Shown: piece by piece, positions 23,688 through 38,115 of the stretch
Layout of the letters: each line of letters starts with the position of its first letter
Position numbering within the stretch: the first letter of the stretch is position 1
Assembly: GCF_040958095.1 (NCBI RefSeq)
Contig: NC_091193.1
Span: forward strand, 19,083,222 to 19,147,221
Length of the DNA: 64,000 bases
Direction of reading: 5' to 3'
Source of the DNA: Procambarus clarkii
Taxonomy: Eukaryota > Arthropoda > Malacostraca > Decapoda > Cambaridae
Position numbers and translations under genes: made by a program
Notes under the pieces: model-generated
The model's database searches: none
Told to the model about the DNA's origin: nothing
What the model saw: only the letters and a program-made list of their open reading frames with translations

Positions 23688-23739
23688 CCCAGGCGCTCAC
23701 CAAGCTCCGCCCACTCAAAGTTCTCTCCTACCTCCCTGT

Positions 23740-24973
23740 GCCACCCATAGACCTCTCACTCTCTTTCATGATCTGAATTTTTTAAGGTCAATTGAAGTTG
23801 TAGTGCGCATCGTTTCGTCGGATTCTTATATCTGATTTTGTTCTTGTAACGTAAGTTAATTCGTTTAGAAAACACATTTATTATATGGAAACACTATGTA
23901 AACTACGGTAATATACCTTGATACAAAATACACATTTTTGAAAGTAAATTACTCAACATATCTGCAGTATTAACGTTTGACAGGAAATTATAATTTTCCA
24001 TCAGTGCTAAATCTATATTTGCTTTTAGATTTCGTGTTTTATTTGGCTTATTATCAGTTCAGTAAATATTTAAATGCATTTAGTTAAAGTATACAATTTG
24101 TCGTGCCTGCTAATCTCTCGCTAGTTACCAGTTACCTGGATTGTTTGTATTACAAGAACGCAATACCAGGATATACACGGATATTGCCAAAATGATTTGC
24201 ATGCTTCAATTGTATTATTTGTTGTCTAAAATAGATTAAGGGACGATACCTGTGAAGTTTAATCTGATTGTATCATATCATTAGCTAAAAAAAATTAAAC
24301 ACAAACTAATACAAAATTTAGTTAACAATTTATTTTGAAGAATTTCTTTTATATAATACAGATATAACAATACTGATATATAATATGCAGTGTGATTATA
24401 ACACTTCATTAGCTTAAAGAATTATAATATTTAGTAACACGATCTTTTTTTATCTAAAGTTTACTACAAGGAATATCTGGATATTTTAAAACTAATACAC
24501 GTAATATCTTAACCTAATACAGTATTACTGTTAACCTAAACTAAGGTAACAATCTAAATCTTATAAATTAAGGTGGTTAGTACAACATTTTGGTGTTAAG
24601 TACAACATTTTATTAGATTTCATGAATAAAGTGACACATATTTTCATATACACATGTATATGTGTTACGGTGTTTCCTCCGATACTTTTGGATGTCTCGT
24701 TTTATTCTTTGTCATTTTATTCTTTCGACATTGAAAGTGTAGGTGTATATCGAAAGGTGGGAGGCAATCCGTACCTTATATGATAACCAGTGAAGTGAAC
24801 AGACAATTTAGACTGTGTTGAAGAAATGAGTGGGAGAGTGAGATTCAATTTGAATCCTAAGTGATGTTGAGCATTTTCTCTTCCGTTGTATGTGATTGCT
24901 GAGTATATTAGGATTGTTTAGAAACTTGTATATCAGGCGTGAAATTTAGAATTTATTGGTGTCATTGAAGAAA

Positions 24974-24975
<2 letters not shown>
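23740..24975. other. 5' flank of copy 6, diverged spacer
   Basis: This AT-rich non-coding DNA keeps scattered similarity to the spacers (TGTTACGGTGTTTCC.., AAAGTGTAGGTGTAT.., GAGTATATTAGGATTG..). An old LTR-like block therefore seems to lie at about 24650-24970, cut by the (TA)n tract. There is no LINE 3' end here. Confidence 0.5.

Positions 24976-25068
<93 letters not shown>
24976..25068. repeat. (TA)n microsatellite
   Basis: A perfect dinucleotide run abuts the left end of the second TIR element. Confidence 0.95.
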
Positions 25069-25555
<487 letters not shown>

Positions 25556-25559
25556 TACG

Positions 25560-26460
25560 TAGAATATATTGTGCTGAATACAACTTCACGTTCAACCCTG
25601 CCCATATGTGCTCTAGTTGTTTTCAACTCTCTGAACTCTTGCTATCCAGATCTTAAACTAAAATTGTTCGGAAGAGAGTTATCAGTAATTAAGTCTGAAA
25701 AGTATCTGGAGTGCATTATATCCTCAAACGGCCAACTTGTAAATTTGTGTCAGACCTGAATGTCACAACAAATATCATTGAGTGAAACTCGTCACATTGA
25801 TACTTTCTAGAAAATTGAGTTATTTAAGTTGATGTTGGCATGAATGTGAACTGTAGCACTGAGTGCTGACCTGGGTAAGCCGAACTGTGAATGAGAGGAC
25901 ATGTTCCAGACGTATCTTGGGCGTCCATCCTCGCACTCATTGTTACTTTCCACCTGGTCTGATGTCCACACCCACACTTAAAGACATAATTAACAAATTA
26001 AAGACATTTTTTCTGAAGGGAATCACACAATCATCCAGCAAACGCTACCAGCTCCTTTGTTTTCAGGCTGTTACTTATTAGTGGGCACTCACGCGTTTCG
26101 TGAAATATCAACTTGACTGATAGGAAATATAACTTAAGAATAAGTGACGTAACAGCGTAGCTGGTCCCCAGGGAGACACCCCCCCCCCCCCCCGCAGCCG
26201 GATATCTGCAATTATGAAGGAATTACTGTCACAAATATATTGTTTATTAACAAGAATTTTAAATCCAGTTGTGGGTCGCATGACCTCTGTGTTCAGAGTT
26301 ATTCTAATCCAGGTTAGCTTCAAAATTTATTGATGTTAAATGTTGAGGATGTGCAAATATATATATATACCTTCATGGTATAATTAGTTTACATTAGTCC
26401 TCCTTCAAATTGTCTTATCATTTTCCTAATTTTGTGATACACTAGCTGGGGTACTTGGCG
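25560..26460 (+). mobile_element. Reverse-transcriptase relic, YADD-type family, fragment 1
   Basis: Frames here encode CALVVFNSLNSC..YPDLKLKLFGREL..KSEKYLECIISSNGQLV and then CSRRILGVHPRTHCYFPPGL. They align with 61840-62340 (HLWHIIFSKCPLVNFSDAI, RQILGVHPHTHCNLISGL). The tail 26380-26420 matches that element's 3' region. Stops and frameshifts break it. The 5' reverse-transcriptase core is missing. Confidence 0.6.
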
Positions 26461-26479
26461 TAGCTACGGTGAAAGAGGA

Positions 26480-26830
26480 ACGCCGCATTTACACTAGACA
26501 CGATCTTCATCACCAACCGTCGACGCTACACACGATCTTCATCACTGTAGCCAGCTACGCTACACACGATCTTCATCACTGTAGCCAGCTACACTACACA
26601 CGACTTTCATCGCTGGAACTATTTTCACTACACATGGGCCTTCATCACTGTAACCATTTTCACCACACAGAACCATCATTACTGTAGCCGTTTCTAATAC
26701 ACTGCCTTCATTACTGTAGCCTCCGATACCTCCCATGACTTGCATCACTGTAACCATCTATACTACACACTACTGTAACAATATTCACTACACACTATAT
26801 TCATCACTGTAACCAAAAATGTCGCAACAT
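26480..26830. repeat. Degenerate tandem repeat, ~33 bp
   Basis: Variants of CATCACTGTAGCCAGCTAC / CTACACACGATCTT recur about ten times with decay. A poly-C run lies just before it at 26170-26194. Confidence 0.65.
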
Positions 26831-27183
26831 ATAAGTGTTGAGAGCCTCCACGATGCAAATCTGTTATCAGAACATCAGTTTTATACCTCACGATCAGAAT
26901 GCAGAAATAATTAATTGAACGTATGATCTAGCTCAATGGACTCAAGGCCGAACACGTCATCAACTTCAAACTATGAAGGGGAAATAGTGGCCAATTCCCA
27001 TTAAAGGGGAGCATAGGGACCAGCCCCGACCCACTGTGACGGTCGCCATAATCAATCAGTTACCCCTGCAAGTTTAAGAAGGTGAACTTTAATGGTCAAC
27101 TTTAATATTTTTCTGTAGTTCACTCCAGCAATAATTACAATAATTTTTAAATCACTGATAATTGTAACTACTAAATTTAAATC

Positions 27184-27184
<1 letters not shown>
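26830..27184. other. Unassigned
   Basis: I see no coding, RNA or repeat signal in this stretch. Confidence 0.4.
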
Positions 27185-27256
<72 letters not shown>

Positions 27257-27303
27257 AATAACCCAAAGATCAACACAAAGTGTGTGTTGATCTTTGGGTT
27301 ATT
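27185..27303. repeat. (TA)n tract followed by a 20-bp perfect hairpin
   Basis: (TA)n at 27185-27253 is followed by inverted arms AATAACCCAAAGATCAACAC (27257-27276) and its complement (27284-27303) with a 7-nt loop. Confidence 0.85.
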
Positions 27304-27334
27304 TAAATACTCCGAAATTACCATCTCTTTTAAG

Positions 27335-27440
27335 GGTCTGAGTGGTGGTGCAGAGGGTTAAGGCGTACCTGTTATGCCAGTTGCTGGAAGGCTTCTGTGC
27401 TGGCTAGGGTTCGAGTCTCCTGGTGGGAAAGTGTTCTAAA
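27335..27440 (+). mobile_element. tRNA-derived SINE
   Basis: GGTGGTGCAGAGGGTTAAGG (A-box-like) and GGGTTCGAGTCTCC (B box) lie about 50 bp apart, followed by a short body and a TA tail. Confidence 0.6.
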
Positions 27441-27497
27441 GTTATATATATATATATATATGTGTATATCACGAAAATAAACACGTGATTAAGAATG

Positions 27498-27648
27498 TGA
27501 CAATGTCAGACCACGGAGGAAAAAATGAAACAGGAAATTTCCTTAAGTACTTTCGTATATTGACCTTCTGAAGATGTATGTATTCAATATACGAAAGTAC
27601 TTAAGGAAATTTCCTGTTTCATTTTTCCTCCGTGGTCTGACATTGTCA
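27498..27648. repeat. Long near-perfect inverted repeat (65-bp arms)
   Basis: Arms 27498-27563 and 27584-27648 are complementary except for one extra A, with a 20-nt loop. Short TA runs flank it on both sides. It is either a very compact TIR element or a fold-back element. Confidence 0.85.
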
Positions 27649-27679
27649 TATCAAATATATATATATATATATAATTATT

Positions 27680-27790
27680 ATGACTCAGGTAAATAATGTA
27701 CTGTAATTTTGTGTAAATTAACTGGCATTCATGAATAAAGGTATTGAAAGTAAAGAATTTTTAATAAAGAATTTTAAAAGATATAACTTT
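27680..27790 (+). repeat. 3' tail of the YADD-type RT family
   Basis: CAGGTAAATAATGTACTGTAATTTTGTGTA..CATTCATGAATAAAG matches 62720-62800 (TAGGTAAATAATTCACTGTAAT..TTTATGAATAAAG), the end of the element at 61180. A third, shorter match lies at 57055-57100. Confidence 0.55.
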
Positions 27791-28119
27791 GTGAACAATT
27801 AGAACTAGGATAGGTTAAATATCACCGTTCTCTCCGTGAGATCTTGAACCATTTGTATCAACCATTTACAGGTCGTGGGCGAAGCATTTAGAAAGGTGCG
27901 CTACGAATTTAGGAATCAAATGAAACTCTATCCGATAAAATTGGATCTAAGTTGTAAGTCATATGTAAAGAACATTTATGTATAATACCTGTAATCATCA
28001 GCGATATGATTACAGGGATTATATACACGGAAAGATGTACTTGAATTTCACACACTCTTTGCGTTTTCTTTAGTTCTGGATTATGTTGAAGCATGTTGTA
28101 TACTTCTTGGTTGGTCATA

Positions 28120-28320
28120 CAACCCGTCCTCCTAAGATTTCCCGACGTCAAAAAAACGGTCAATTTAAAGTGTCCTCTCCTAACCTACCAGAGGACCCAA
28201 AACAGAAAACGGGACAGTACGTCACTTTCGCGAACCGCTTCCATTTTCTAGTACGGCAATTTTTGGCCCTATGTAACGCATATGAGCAAAATGCGACGTT
28301 CTTTGTAATAGGACAGATTG
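28120..28320 (+). repeat. Dispersed repeat family C, copy 1
   Basis: CAACCCGTCCTCC, then CCAGAGGACCCAAAACAGAAAACGGGACAGTA and AAAATGCGACGTTC are shared with the minus-strand copy at 48975-49105. A frame of 104 residues crosses it by chance. Confidence 0.55.
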
Positions 28321-28399
28321 GATCATCAAGCTATTGTGGTGGCCTTAATAACCTTCCTGATCCAAAAGTGTCCAGACCATCACACACACACGCGTGACA

Positions 28400-31145
<2,746 letters not shown>

Positions 31146-31149
31146 AACT

Positions 31150-31350
31150 TTAGGGGTGGATGGGGAGGGAACTATCAGGAGCTAGCGTCAAGCCATTACG
31201 ATTACATAAGCCATTACTTGGCACTTGGCAAAGGATGGGACTGGAGGGATGGGGGGGGGGATGGTGCTCAAGCACTTGGCCGATCGGGGATTGAACGCCG
31301 ACTTGCATGAAGCGAGACCGTCGCTCTACCGTCCAGCCCAAGTGGTTGAG
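31150..31350 (-). mobile_element. tRNA-derived SINE
   Basis: The minus strand reads GCTGGACGGTAGAGCGACGG (A-box-like) and GCGTTCAATCCCCGATCGG (B-box-like), then a body containing CCATTACG/GCTTGACGC. The same body occurs at 45590-45760. Confidence 0.55.
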
Positions 31351-31429
31351 CTCCTTTAGGAGGGAGAAGAGTGAGGGGAGAGTTGGGGGCAGTGAGGGAA
31401 AAGTGGTGTGAGGTTGAGGAGGCAATGAG

Positions 31430-32172
31430 GGGACTGTGTGTGTGTGTGTGTGGGAGGAGGGGAGAGGGTCAACGGACTGGTCATGGTCGTGATCATGACC
31501 ATTTACCCCATCTTGTTCGACGCATTTCAGTTTTCCGATAATATTCAGGTCAAGACCTCATCAAATCCTCACTGAGAATACATTAACCTGAGACAATGGG
31601 GGGATCTATGCCTCATTGGTATGGACGTAAATATATACCGATACCTGAGGCGAGCGACCCGGTGTGGCCTCGCAGACCAGGTCGGGGCTGGTGGCCTCGT
31701 GTCACACGGCCGGTATTGTTGCGTGCCGCGACCCCTCGCAGCCCATCACCTCGAGAGTCTTATGGAGCAAGAAGCAGGCGTCGAGGGGGGCTCTTACCGG
31801 CCACCAGCCTCTCTGCCCTTCACACCAACATGCCTGAGCTTCACATGGAATAAATTCGTGCAGGACTTGCTGAGATGATAGTCGTTGCTCGCATGTGTTT
31901 CTGACGGCTTCGTACCTACCTACCTATCAGTACTTGCCTATCGGTGCTTTGGGAACACGGAGGGGGCGGCATATTCATTTGAGCCGGCTTCTAACTGAAG
32001 GACTTCACAGAAGCTAATGGCAACGGATCATCATGCATATGTTGCCCTCAATAACGATTTATAGATAGTGTTAGCACTATATTTACGGGGTGGAGGCTTC
32101 CCATGGCCACATAACGCGTGGTCTTTCGTTCTAAGTGGCAATAAACCTGATTTGTTGGCATATATATTTTGG
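31430..32172. other. Unassigned
   Basis: There is a GT run at 31436-31451 and a GC-rich stretch at 31640-31800. Short open frames exist, but none resembles a known protein. Confidence 0.4.
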
Positions 32173-32430
32173 ACACACACACCCAAGATGGCGGTCCATG
32201 TAAACAAACCACAGGACCCAGGAGCACCTGGCCACACACCCAAGATGGCGGTCCATGTAAACAAACCAGGACCCAGGAGCATCTGGCCACACACCCAAGA
32301 TGGCGGTCCATGTAAACAAACCAGGACCCAGGAGCACCTGGCCACACACCCAAGATGGCGGTCCATGTAAACAAACCAGGACCCAGGAGCACCTGGCCAC
32401 ACACCCAAGATGGCGGTCCATGTAAACAAA
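32173..32430. repeat. 55-bp tandem repeat, about five copies
   Basis: Each unit contains ACCCAAGATGGCGGTCCATG followed by TAAACAAACCAGGACCCAGG. The period is 55 bp (57 in the first copy). Because 55 is not a multiple of 3, every frame stays open and yields false ORFs. Confidence 0.9.
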
Positions 32431-32439
32431 CACCTGACA

Positions 32440-33699
32440 CTCACAGCAGTATTGTTAGCATCTTAATACTTAAATGTCATAACATTGTTCATCTTTGTAA
32501 CTCTGGTCACGTATGGCTAAGGTGTGGCTGTAAGTCAACTTTAACCTCTATAGTTAAAGGTTTCATAGAAAGACAACCGCAAACAATAACTTGAGAACTT
32601 AATTTAAGTAACTTTTCAAGCGTAATTATCTTACCTTACTTAACTCTTATAACAGATCGCAGGAGCTGGATTCGTCTTGTGTAATCTGACAAGGCATTTT
32701 ATAAGATCAGGAAAAATGGCTCAAACAGGCTCTTAAATCATCTTTCATGGTTGTGTGAATATCTGGATATATGTGTGCGTGCGCTTGAATGTTTGTGCGT
32801 GCGTGTGCGTATGTGCGTGCTGGCAAGCAGGTGGTAAAGGGAGTGAGGTAAGGTAGACAAGCTGCCACTCTGGTAGATCTCCCATGTGATAGAGAGGCTG
32901 GGGAGCCGTGGCGTCTGAACCTGAGGTACAGCGTTGCCTGAGGCGCTCTGTGGAGTAGTGTATGAGATCTAACACAAGGCTGCCAATATGATCATTCTCT
33001 CACGCAGCTTCGTTCAAAATTAACAGAGATAATCAAAGATATTTCTATTCGCGCAAGGTTGTTAGGGTGTGTAACGAGGACTTCTCAGTAGTTCCTGTTT
33101 TTCTGTGGAATGTCGCGCAGTATATTCAGATATATTCAGATATATTTGAATATAATCTAGCCTCTATAGCAGGGGGGAGGTCTCTTGCGGTCGTCGTGGC
33201 CTCTACAGTAACAACAATAGAGCAGGGGGGGTCTCACCCGGGGATGGGGGGGAGTAATTCCATCCTGGGGATGAATTTAGCATCATCTAGCATGGACGAG
33301 AAGGGAGCAATTCGATTTTGAGTTTCAGGAACAAAACAAATAAAAATCTGGGAATGATCTGAGAAAAGGTTTGAGACGTTACTCTAGAGCTATGTTCCTG
33401 TGAGAGTCAATCAACTGATAACTTCAAGAGTTGACTTCAAGAGTTGACATCACTAACGAGACTATCGGCAGGATGTGGTGTCATCATGGAGATTGATTGT
33501 GACAGGTTTAAGAGAGCGTAATCCTTAAGATTACTTCGATCCCCCTATGAGCTTTGGGGCTGAGTTTAGCGAAGCTCTGCGACGGTTATGCCTGCCTTGA
33601 AGGCTCTCGTGTCGAGATGGTGCAAGAAAAACAATGCCCTCAAGGGATACCCGCGCGTGTGCTGCCTCGCTCAGCCCCAGCTCTTGCGTCAGCCCCAGC
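32440..33699. other. Unassigned
   Basis: A GTGCGTGCGTGTGCGT-type run lies near 32770-32820. I see no gene, and no element that I can name. Confidence 0.4.
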
Positions 33700-35560
33700 C
33701 TGGCCTCCAGTGATGTGTGTGGGGCACTGGGAGGCCTCCAGTGATGTGTGTGGGGCACGGGGAGGCCTCCCAGTGATGTGTGTGGGGCACTGGGAGGCCT
33801 CCAGTGATGTGTGTGGGGCACGGGGAGGCCTCCCAGTGATGTGTGTGGGGCACTGGGAGGCCTCCAGTGATGTGTGTGGGCACGGGGAGGCCTCCCAGTG
33901 ATGTGTGTGGGGCACTGGGAGGCCTCCAGTGATGTGTGTGGGGCACTGGGAGGCCTCCAGTGATGTGTGTGGGGCACGAGGAGGCCTCCAGTGATGTGTG
34001 TGGGGCACGAGGAGGCCTCCAGTGATGTGTGTGGGGCACTGGGAGGCCTCCAGTGATGTGTGTGGGGCACTGGGAGGCCTCCAGTGATGTGTGTGGGGCA
34101 CTGGGAGGCCTCCAGTGATGTGTGTGGGGCACTGGGAGGCCTCCAGTGATGTGTGTGGGGCACGAGGAGGCCTCCAGTGATGTGTGTGGGGCACGAGGAG
34201 GCCTCCAGTGATGTGTGTGGGGCACTGGGAGGCCTCCAGTGATGTGTGTGGGGCACGAGGAGGCCTCCAGTGATGTGTGTGGGGCACGAGGAGGCCTCCA
34301 GTGATGTGTGTGGGGCACTGGGAGGCCTCCAGTGATGTGTGTGGGGCACTGGGAGGCCTCCAGTGATGTGTGTGGGGCACTGGGAGGCCTCCAGTGATGT
34401 GTGTGTGGCACGAGGAGGCCTCCAGTGATGTGTGTGGGGCACGAGGAGGCCTCCAGTGATGTGTGTGGGGCACTGGGAGGCCTCCAGTGATGTGTGTGGG
34501 GCACTGGGAGGCCTCCAGTGATGTGTGTGGGGCACTGGGAGGCCTCCAGTGATGTGTGTGGGGCACGTGGAGGCCTCCCAGTGATGTGTGTGGGGCACTG
34601 GGAGGCCTCCAGTGATGTGTGTGGGGCACTGGGAGGCCTCCAGTGATGTGTAGGGCACTAGGAGGCCTCCAGTGATGTGTGTGGGGCACTGGGAGGTCTC
34701 CAGTTATGTGTAGGGCACTAGGAGGCCTCCAGTGATGTGTGTGGGGCACTGGGAGGCCTCCAGTGATGTGTGTGGGGCACTGGGAGGCCTCCAGTGATGT
34801 GTGTGGGGCACTGGAAGGTCTCCAGTGATGTGTAGGGCACTAGGAGGCCTCCAGTGATGTGTGTGGGGCACTGGGAGGTCTCCAGTTATGTGTAGGGCAC
34901 TAGGAGGCCTCCAGTGATGTGTGTGGGGCACGAGGAGGCCTCCAGTGATGTGTGTGGGGCACTGGGAGGTCTCCAGTGATGTGTAGGGCACTAGGAGGCC
35001 TCCAGTGATGTGTGTGGGGCACGAGGAGGCCTCCAGTGATGTGTGTGGGGCACTGGGAGGCCTCCTGTGATGTGTGTGGGGCACGGGGAGGCCTCCAGTG
35101 ATGTGTGGGGCACTGAGAGGCCTCCAGTGATGTGTATGGGGCACGGGGAGGCCTCCAGTGATGTGTGTGGGGCACTGGGAGGCCTCCAATGATGTGTGTG
35201 GGGCACTGGGAGGCCTCCAGAGATGTGTGTGGGGGATGGGGAGGCCTCCAATGATGTGTGTGGGGCACGGGGAGGCCTCCAGTGATGTGTGTGGAGCACG
35301 GGGAGGCCTCCAGTGATGTGTGTCGGGCACGGGGAGGCCTCCAGTGATGTGTGTGGGGCACGGGGAGGCCTCCAGTGATGTGTGTGGGGCACGGGGAGAC
35401 CTCCAGTGATGTGTGGGGCACTGGGAGGCCTCCAGTGATGTGTGTGGGGCACGGGGAGACCTCCAGTGATGTGTGGGGCACTGGGAGGCCTCCAGTGATG
35501 TGTGTGGGGCACGGGGAGACCTCCAGTGATGTGTGGGGCACTGGGAGGCCTCCAGTGAGG
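33700..35560. repeat. 31-bp minisatellite, about 60 copies
   Basis: The unit includes CCTCCAGTGATGTGTGTGGG followed by GCACTGGGAGG. Variants are GCACGAGGAGG, GCACGGGGAGG and a 28/29-bp form with GTGTAGGGCAC. Variants occur in alternating blocks (CTGG/CGAGG; in the right part CGGGGAGAC/CTGGGAGGC), a sign of multi-unit duplication. The period of 31 keeps all minus-strand frames open and gives false proteins up to 375 residues. Confidence 0.95.
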
Positions 35561-35850
35561 TGTTGTTGGTGGTTGAAGAGGTTGATGGTAGCTGTGGGGG
35601 GTTGATGGTGTTGTTGGGGGTTGTGGGGCAGTTGGTAGTCATTGTAGGCGGATGGTGGTGTTTGTGATAGGTTGGTGATGGTTGTGGGGGTCGGTGGTGA
35701 TTGTGGGGGTCGGTGGTGATTGTAGGGATCGGTTTTGGTTGTATTTAATATTTGTGAATCAGAATGAATCAATATTTGTGCTGCAGAATCGAGCTATTAG
35801 CCCTTGGATCGGGTCTGTCTAATTACCCAAAGCTACTCAAAGCTTCCTTG
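35560..35850. repeat. GT/GGT-rich degenerate low-complexity
   Basis: This is a decaying run of GGTTGATGGT, GTTGTGGGGG and GGTCGGTGGTGATTGT segments next to the minisatellite. Confidence 0.6.
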
Positions 35851-35854
35851 CATT

Positions 35855-35859
35855 ACGTA

Positions 35860-35895
<36 letters not shown>

Positions 35896-36240
35896 TTTTA
35901 TTTAGGCAAAGGTACATACATAAAGAGATTTTACAAAGTTTGTTGGCTTTATAGATAGGAGCTAGTACATACAATGCCTAAAGCCACTATTACGCAAAGC
36001 GTTTCGGGCAGGAAAAAACACTACTGACTAAAGCTTAAAACTAATGGGTAAAAAGAAAAAAATGCGTTGAGTACAAATAAAAATAGAGGTAAAAGAGGGG
36101 GGAACATTGTTGAAAAAACAGCACAAATACAATTACAAATTATTACAGAAAATTACATTAAAACAGCGTTGATTTGTAAAACAAAAAAAAAAACAAAAAA
36201 CATACATGGGTTGACAATAGAGAGGTAAGGTAGGTTACAG
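35855..36240 (+). repeat. (AAT)n and adjoining dispersed repeat
   Basis: (AAT)n at 35859-35896 is followed by TTTTTATTTAGGCAAAGGTA and GCCACTATTACGCAAAGCGTTTCGGGCAGG. The same block lies inverted in each array spacer (for example 8268-8300) and partly at 51560-51715, where (ATT)n again marks the end. Confidence 0.6.
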
Positions 36241-36555
36241 GGAATTTATTAATGAAGAACTACGATATACTTACTCACTATATAATGTTGGTACTGAATG
36301 TACAGCATGAAAACACATATTTTTACCCTGAAATAATATCATTTCACAAAGAAATTTGACGACACTAAGAGGCAGGTGACGTCACAGGAAGTCGACGCTC
36401 CAAGCGACAACATTGGGGCTTTAGGTAATTTAGACGGACCGCCCCGTCGCCTCCCAATTACTGTGTAAACTGACTGTACTTGTAGGGGGAATTTATTTAA
36501 TAAATCCATTTATGATGTTACCCTCCAGATATATGGAGGGAAGGGAACGGGACTG
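36240..36555. other. Unassigned
   Basis: Nothing recognised. Confidence 0.35.
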
Positions 36556-36557
36556 TG

Positions 36558-36740
36558 CGAACGGAACGGAGCGAAACAGGAGGGAACCGAACTTGGGAAA
36601 CGGAACGGAATGAAACAGGAGGGAACCGAACTTGGGAAACGGAACGGAATGAAACAGGAGGGAACCGAACTTGGGATTCGGAACGGAATGAAACAGGAGG
36701 GAACCGAACTTGGGAAACGGAACGGAATGAAACAAGGAGG
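36558..36740. repeat. 40-bp tandem repeat, about 4.5 copies
   Basis: The unit contains GGAACGGAATGAAACAGGAG and then GGAACCGAACTTGGGAAAC. The third copy has GGGATTC in place of GGGAAAC. Confidence 0.9.
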
Positions 36741-36763
36741 GAATGGAACACTCCGGAAATAAT

Positions 36764-37148
36764 CCAGCCCGTCCTCCAAACAAAGATCCAAAAGTGATTC
36801 CATGCACCCGCCAAACCCCCGGTTTATGAATGAAAAGCGGTTTACACACGACTCACAACTGCTGACGTTCGAACACTTCCGGAACAAGTGCTTCACTGAC
36901 GAATTTTGTTCGAATCACAACGCTATAAATGCTTCACCCACGTACTACAAATACAAATAATCGCCAACAGAACCTAAACACCTGACCTAACCTAACCTAT
37001 GCCTATATATACACAATATGCTAATATATTATAATATTAATTTATACTTGCGAAAATTCCCGTTTTGAATGAACAGCATGTTAAAATTTATGAATGCGTC
37101 TGTGGGGTTGACCGCTGGATGGAATGGACTTGAGTCGAGGACGGGTTG
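36764..37148. mobile_element. Short terminal-inverted-repeat element (family A), copy 2
   Basis: The left end is CCAGCCCGTCCTC and the right end GAGGACGGGTTG. The interior matches 2115-2663 without the nested LINE insert and so serves as the empty site for it. Confidence 0.6.
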
Positions 37149-37229
37149 AATAATCGTATTGGGAGGGAAGATAAATGAACGACAGGGAAGGGAATGGAAT
37201 TATATATATATTTTTTTTTTTACCCACAA

Positions 37230-37484
37230 GTGAGTACAGGAACAGACGACTGCTGACTCCAGTTAGGAGACTGAGAACTTTCCCGTCCCATAGCTCATGG
37301 TAATCCTCACCCACTAGTTTCCCCTGGAACACGACCCTCTAGTCCGTTAACAACCAGGAACCTAATTACTGCTGGGTGAACAGAGGCGCGCAATTAAAGA
37401 TTAACGCCCCTCCCTAACCAGGACTCGAACCCAGACAAAAAATAAGTGGAGAGGCGTTACCACTGCGCCACCATCGACTACATA
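37230..37484 (-). mobile_element. tRNA-derived SINE
   Basis: Minus strand: GGTGGCGCAGTGGTAACGCC (A box) and TGGGTTCGAGTCCTGG (B box), then a body with CTGTTCACCCAGCAGTAATT and TTACCATGAGCTATGGGA. The body matches the plus-strand copy at 56530-56700. Confidence 0.7.
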
Positions 37485-37494
37485 TAAGGACTTG

Positions 37495-37620
37495 TTACGG
37501 GGGTCCAGAGAGTGGACCGAAACGTTGTTACTTGCACTAATTATACTGGAGTCCACGTGTGTACGGACTGGCTATTGGTTTCAGTCACGTTCTTGTGTGA
37601 CATTCTCTGTTGAATATAAT
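37495..37620 (+). repeat. Dispersed repeat with GGTCC..GGACC palindrome
   Basis: GGGTCCAGAGAGTGGACCGAAACGTTGTTACTTG is related to TGGTCCAGGACGGACCGAAACGTCG at 57252-57278. Confidence 0.5.
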
Positions 37621-37739
37621 CTTGCGGGGGGGGGGGTGGACTTAGCAATACGCGACCGGTGCGGAAAAGCTGCGTTCGCTCGGTAATGAGACTCTTCGTC
37701 TTTATTAATTGTAAGTGACTATTTAGCTAACATTTCTGC

Positions 37740-38115
37740 TACCAGAAATGTTAGCCAAATATCCCCAGTTTGCTAACTGTAGGTAGTAACTAAGTGATTG
37801 TAACCTATCCACCGCTGCCCACTGGATGGGGGGCGGTGTGCAGGACAAACATATCAATTATGACACTACCTCTCTACATATGTCAGTTGCTTAATTTAGA
37901 AAATGTACTTTTGGTTGATCTCGAACCCATTGATGATGTAACGACGTATATTCAATTTTGTAACTAGCACATCAAGACTGTAACTTGCTCAGCTAAATGA
38001 ATTGTGGGGTTCAGTCCCTGAGCCCATTATGTGCCTCTGTAACCCTCTCCACTACCGCCAAGAAGATGGGTATGGGGTGCATAATAAATGAACTATCTTC
38101 TTATCTTCTTATCTT
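37740..38115 (+). mobile_element. LINE (RNase-H type) 3' end
   Basis: 37747-37788 encodes MLAKYPQFANCR and a stop, the last codons of the LINE at 57881-58474. The 3' untranslated sequence follows (ACCTATCCACCGCTGCCCAC.., GGTTCAGTCCCTGAGCCCAT..), which lies inverted at 57571-57880. It ends in CTTATCTTCTTATCTTGAGA, a tail shared with the SINE at 42700. Confidence 0.7.

Noticed and set aside
32031-32444. Repeated PSWVCG/LFTWTA proteins
   Set aside because: They are products of the 55-bp tandem repeat read in three frames.
33700-35560. CRISPR array
   Set aside because: Units are directly tandem with no unique spacers, and the context is eukaryotic.
33531-35772. Several His/Pro/Thr-rich frames of 270-375 residues
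   Set aside because: They translate the 31-bp minisatellite in different frames. The 93-nt super-period keeps all frames open.
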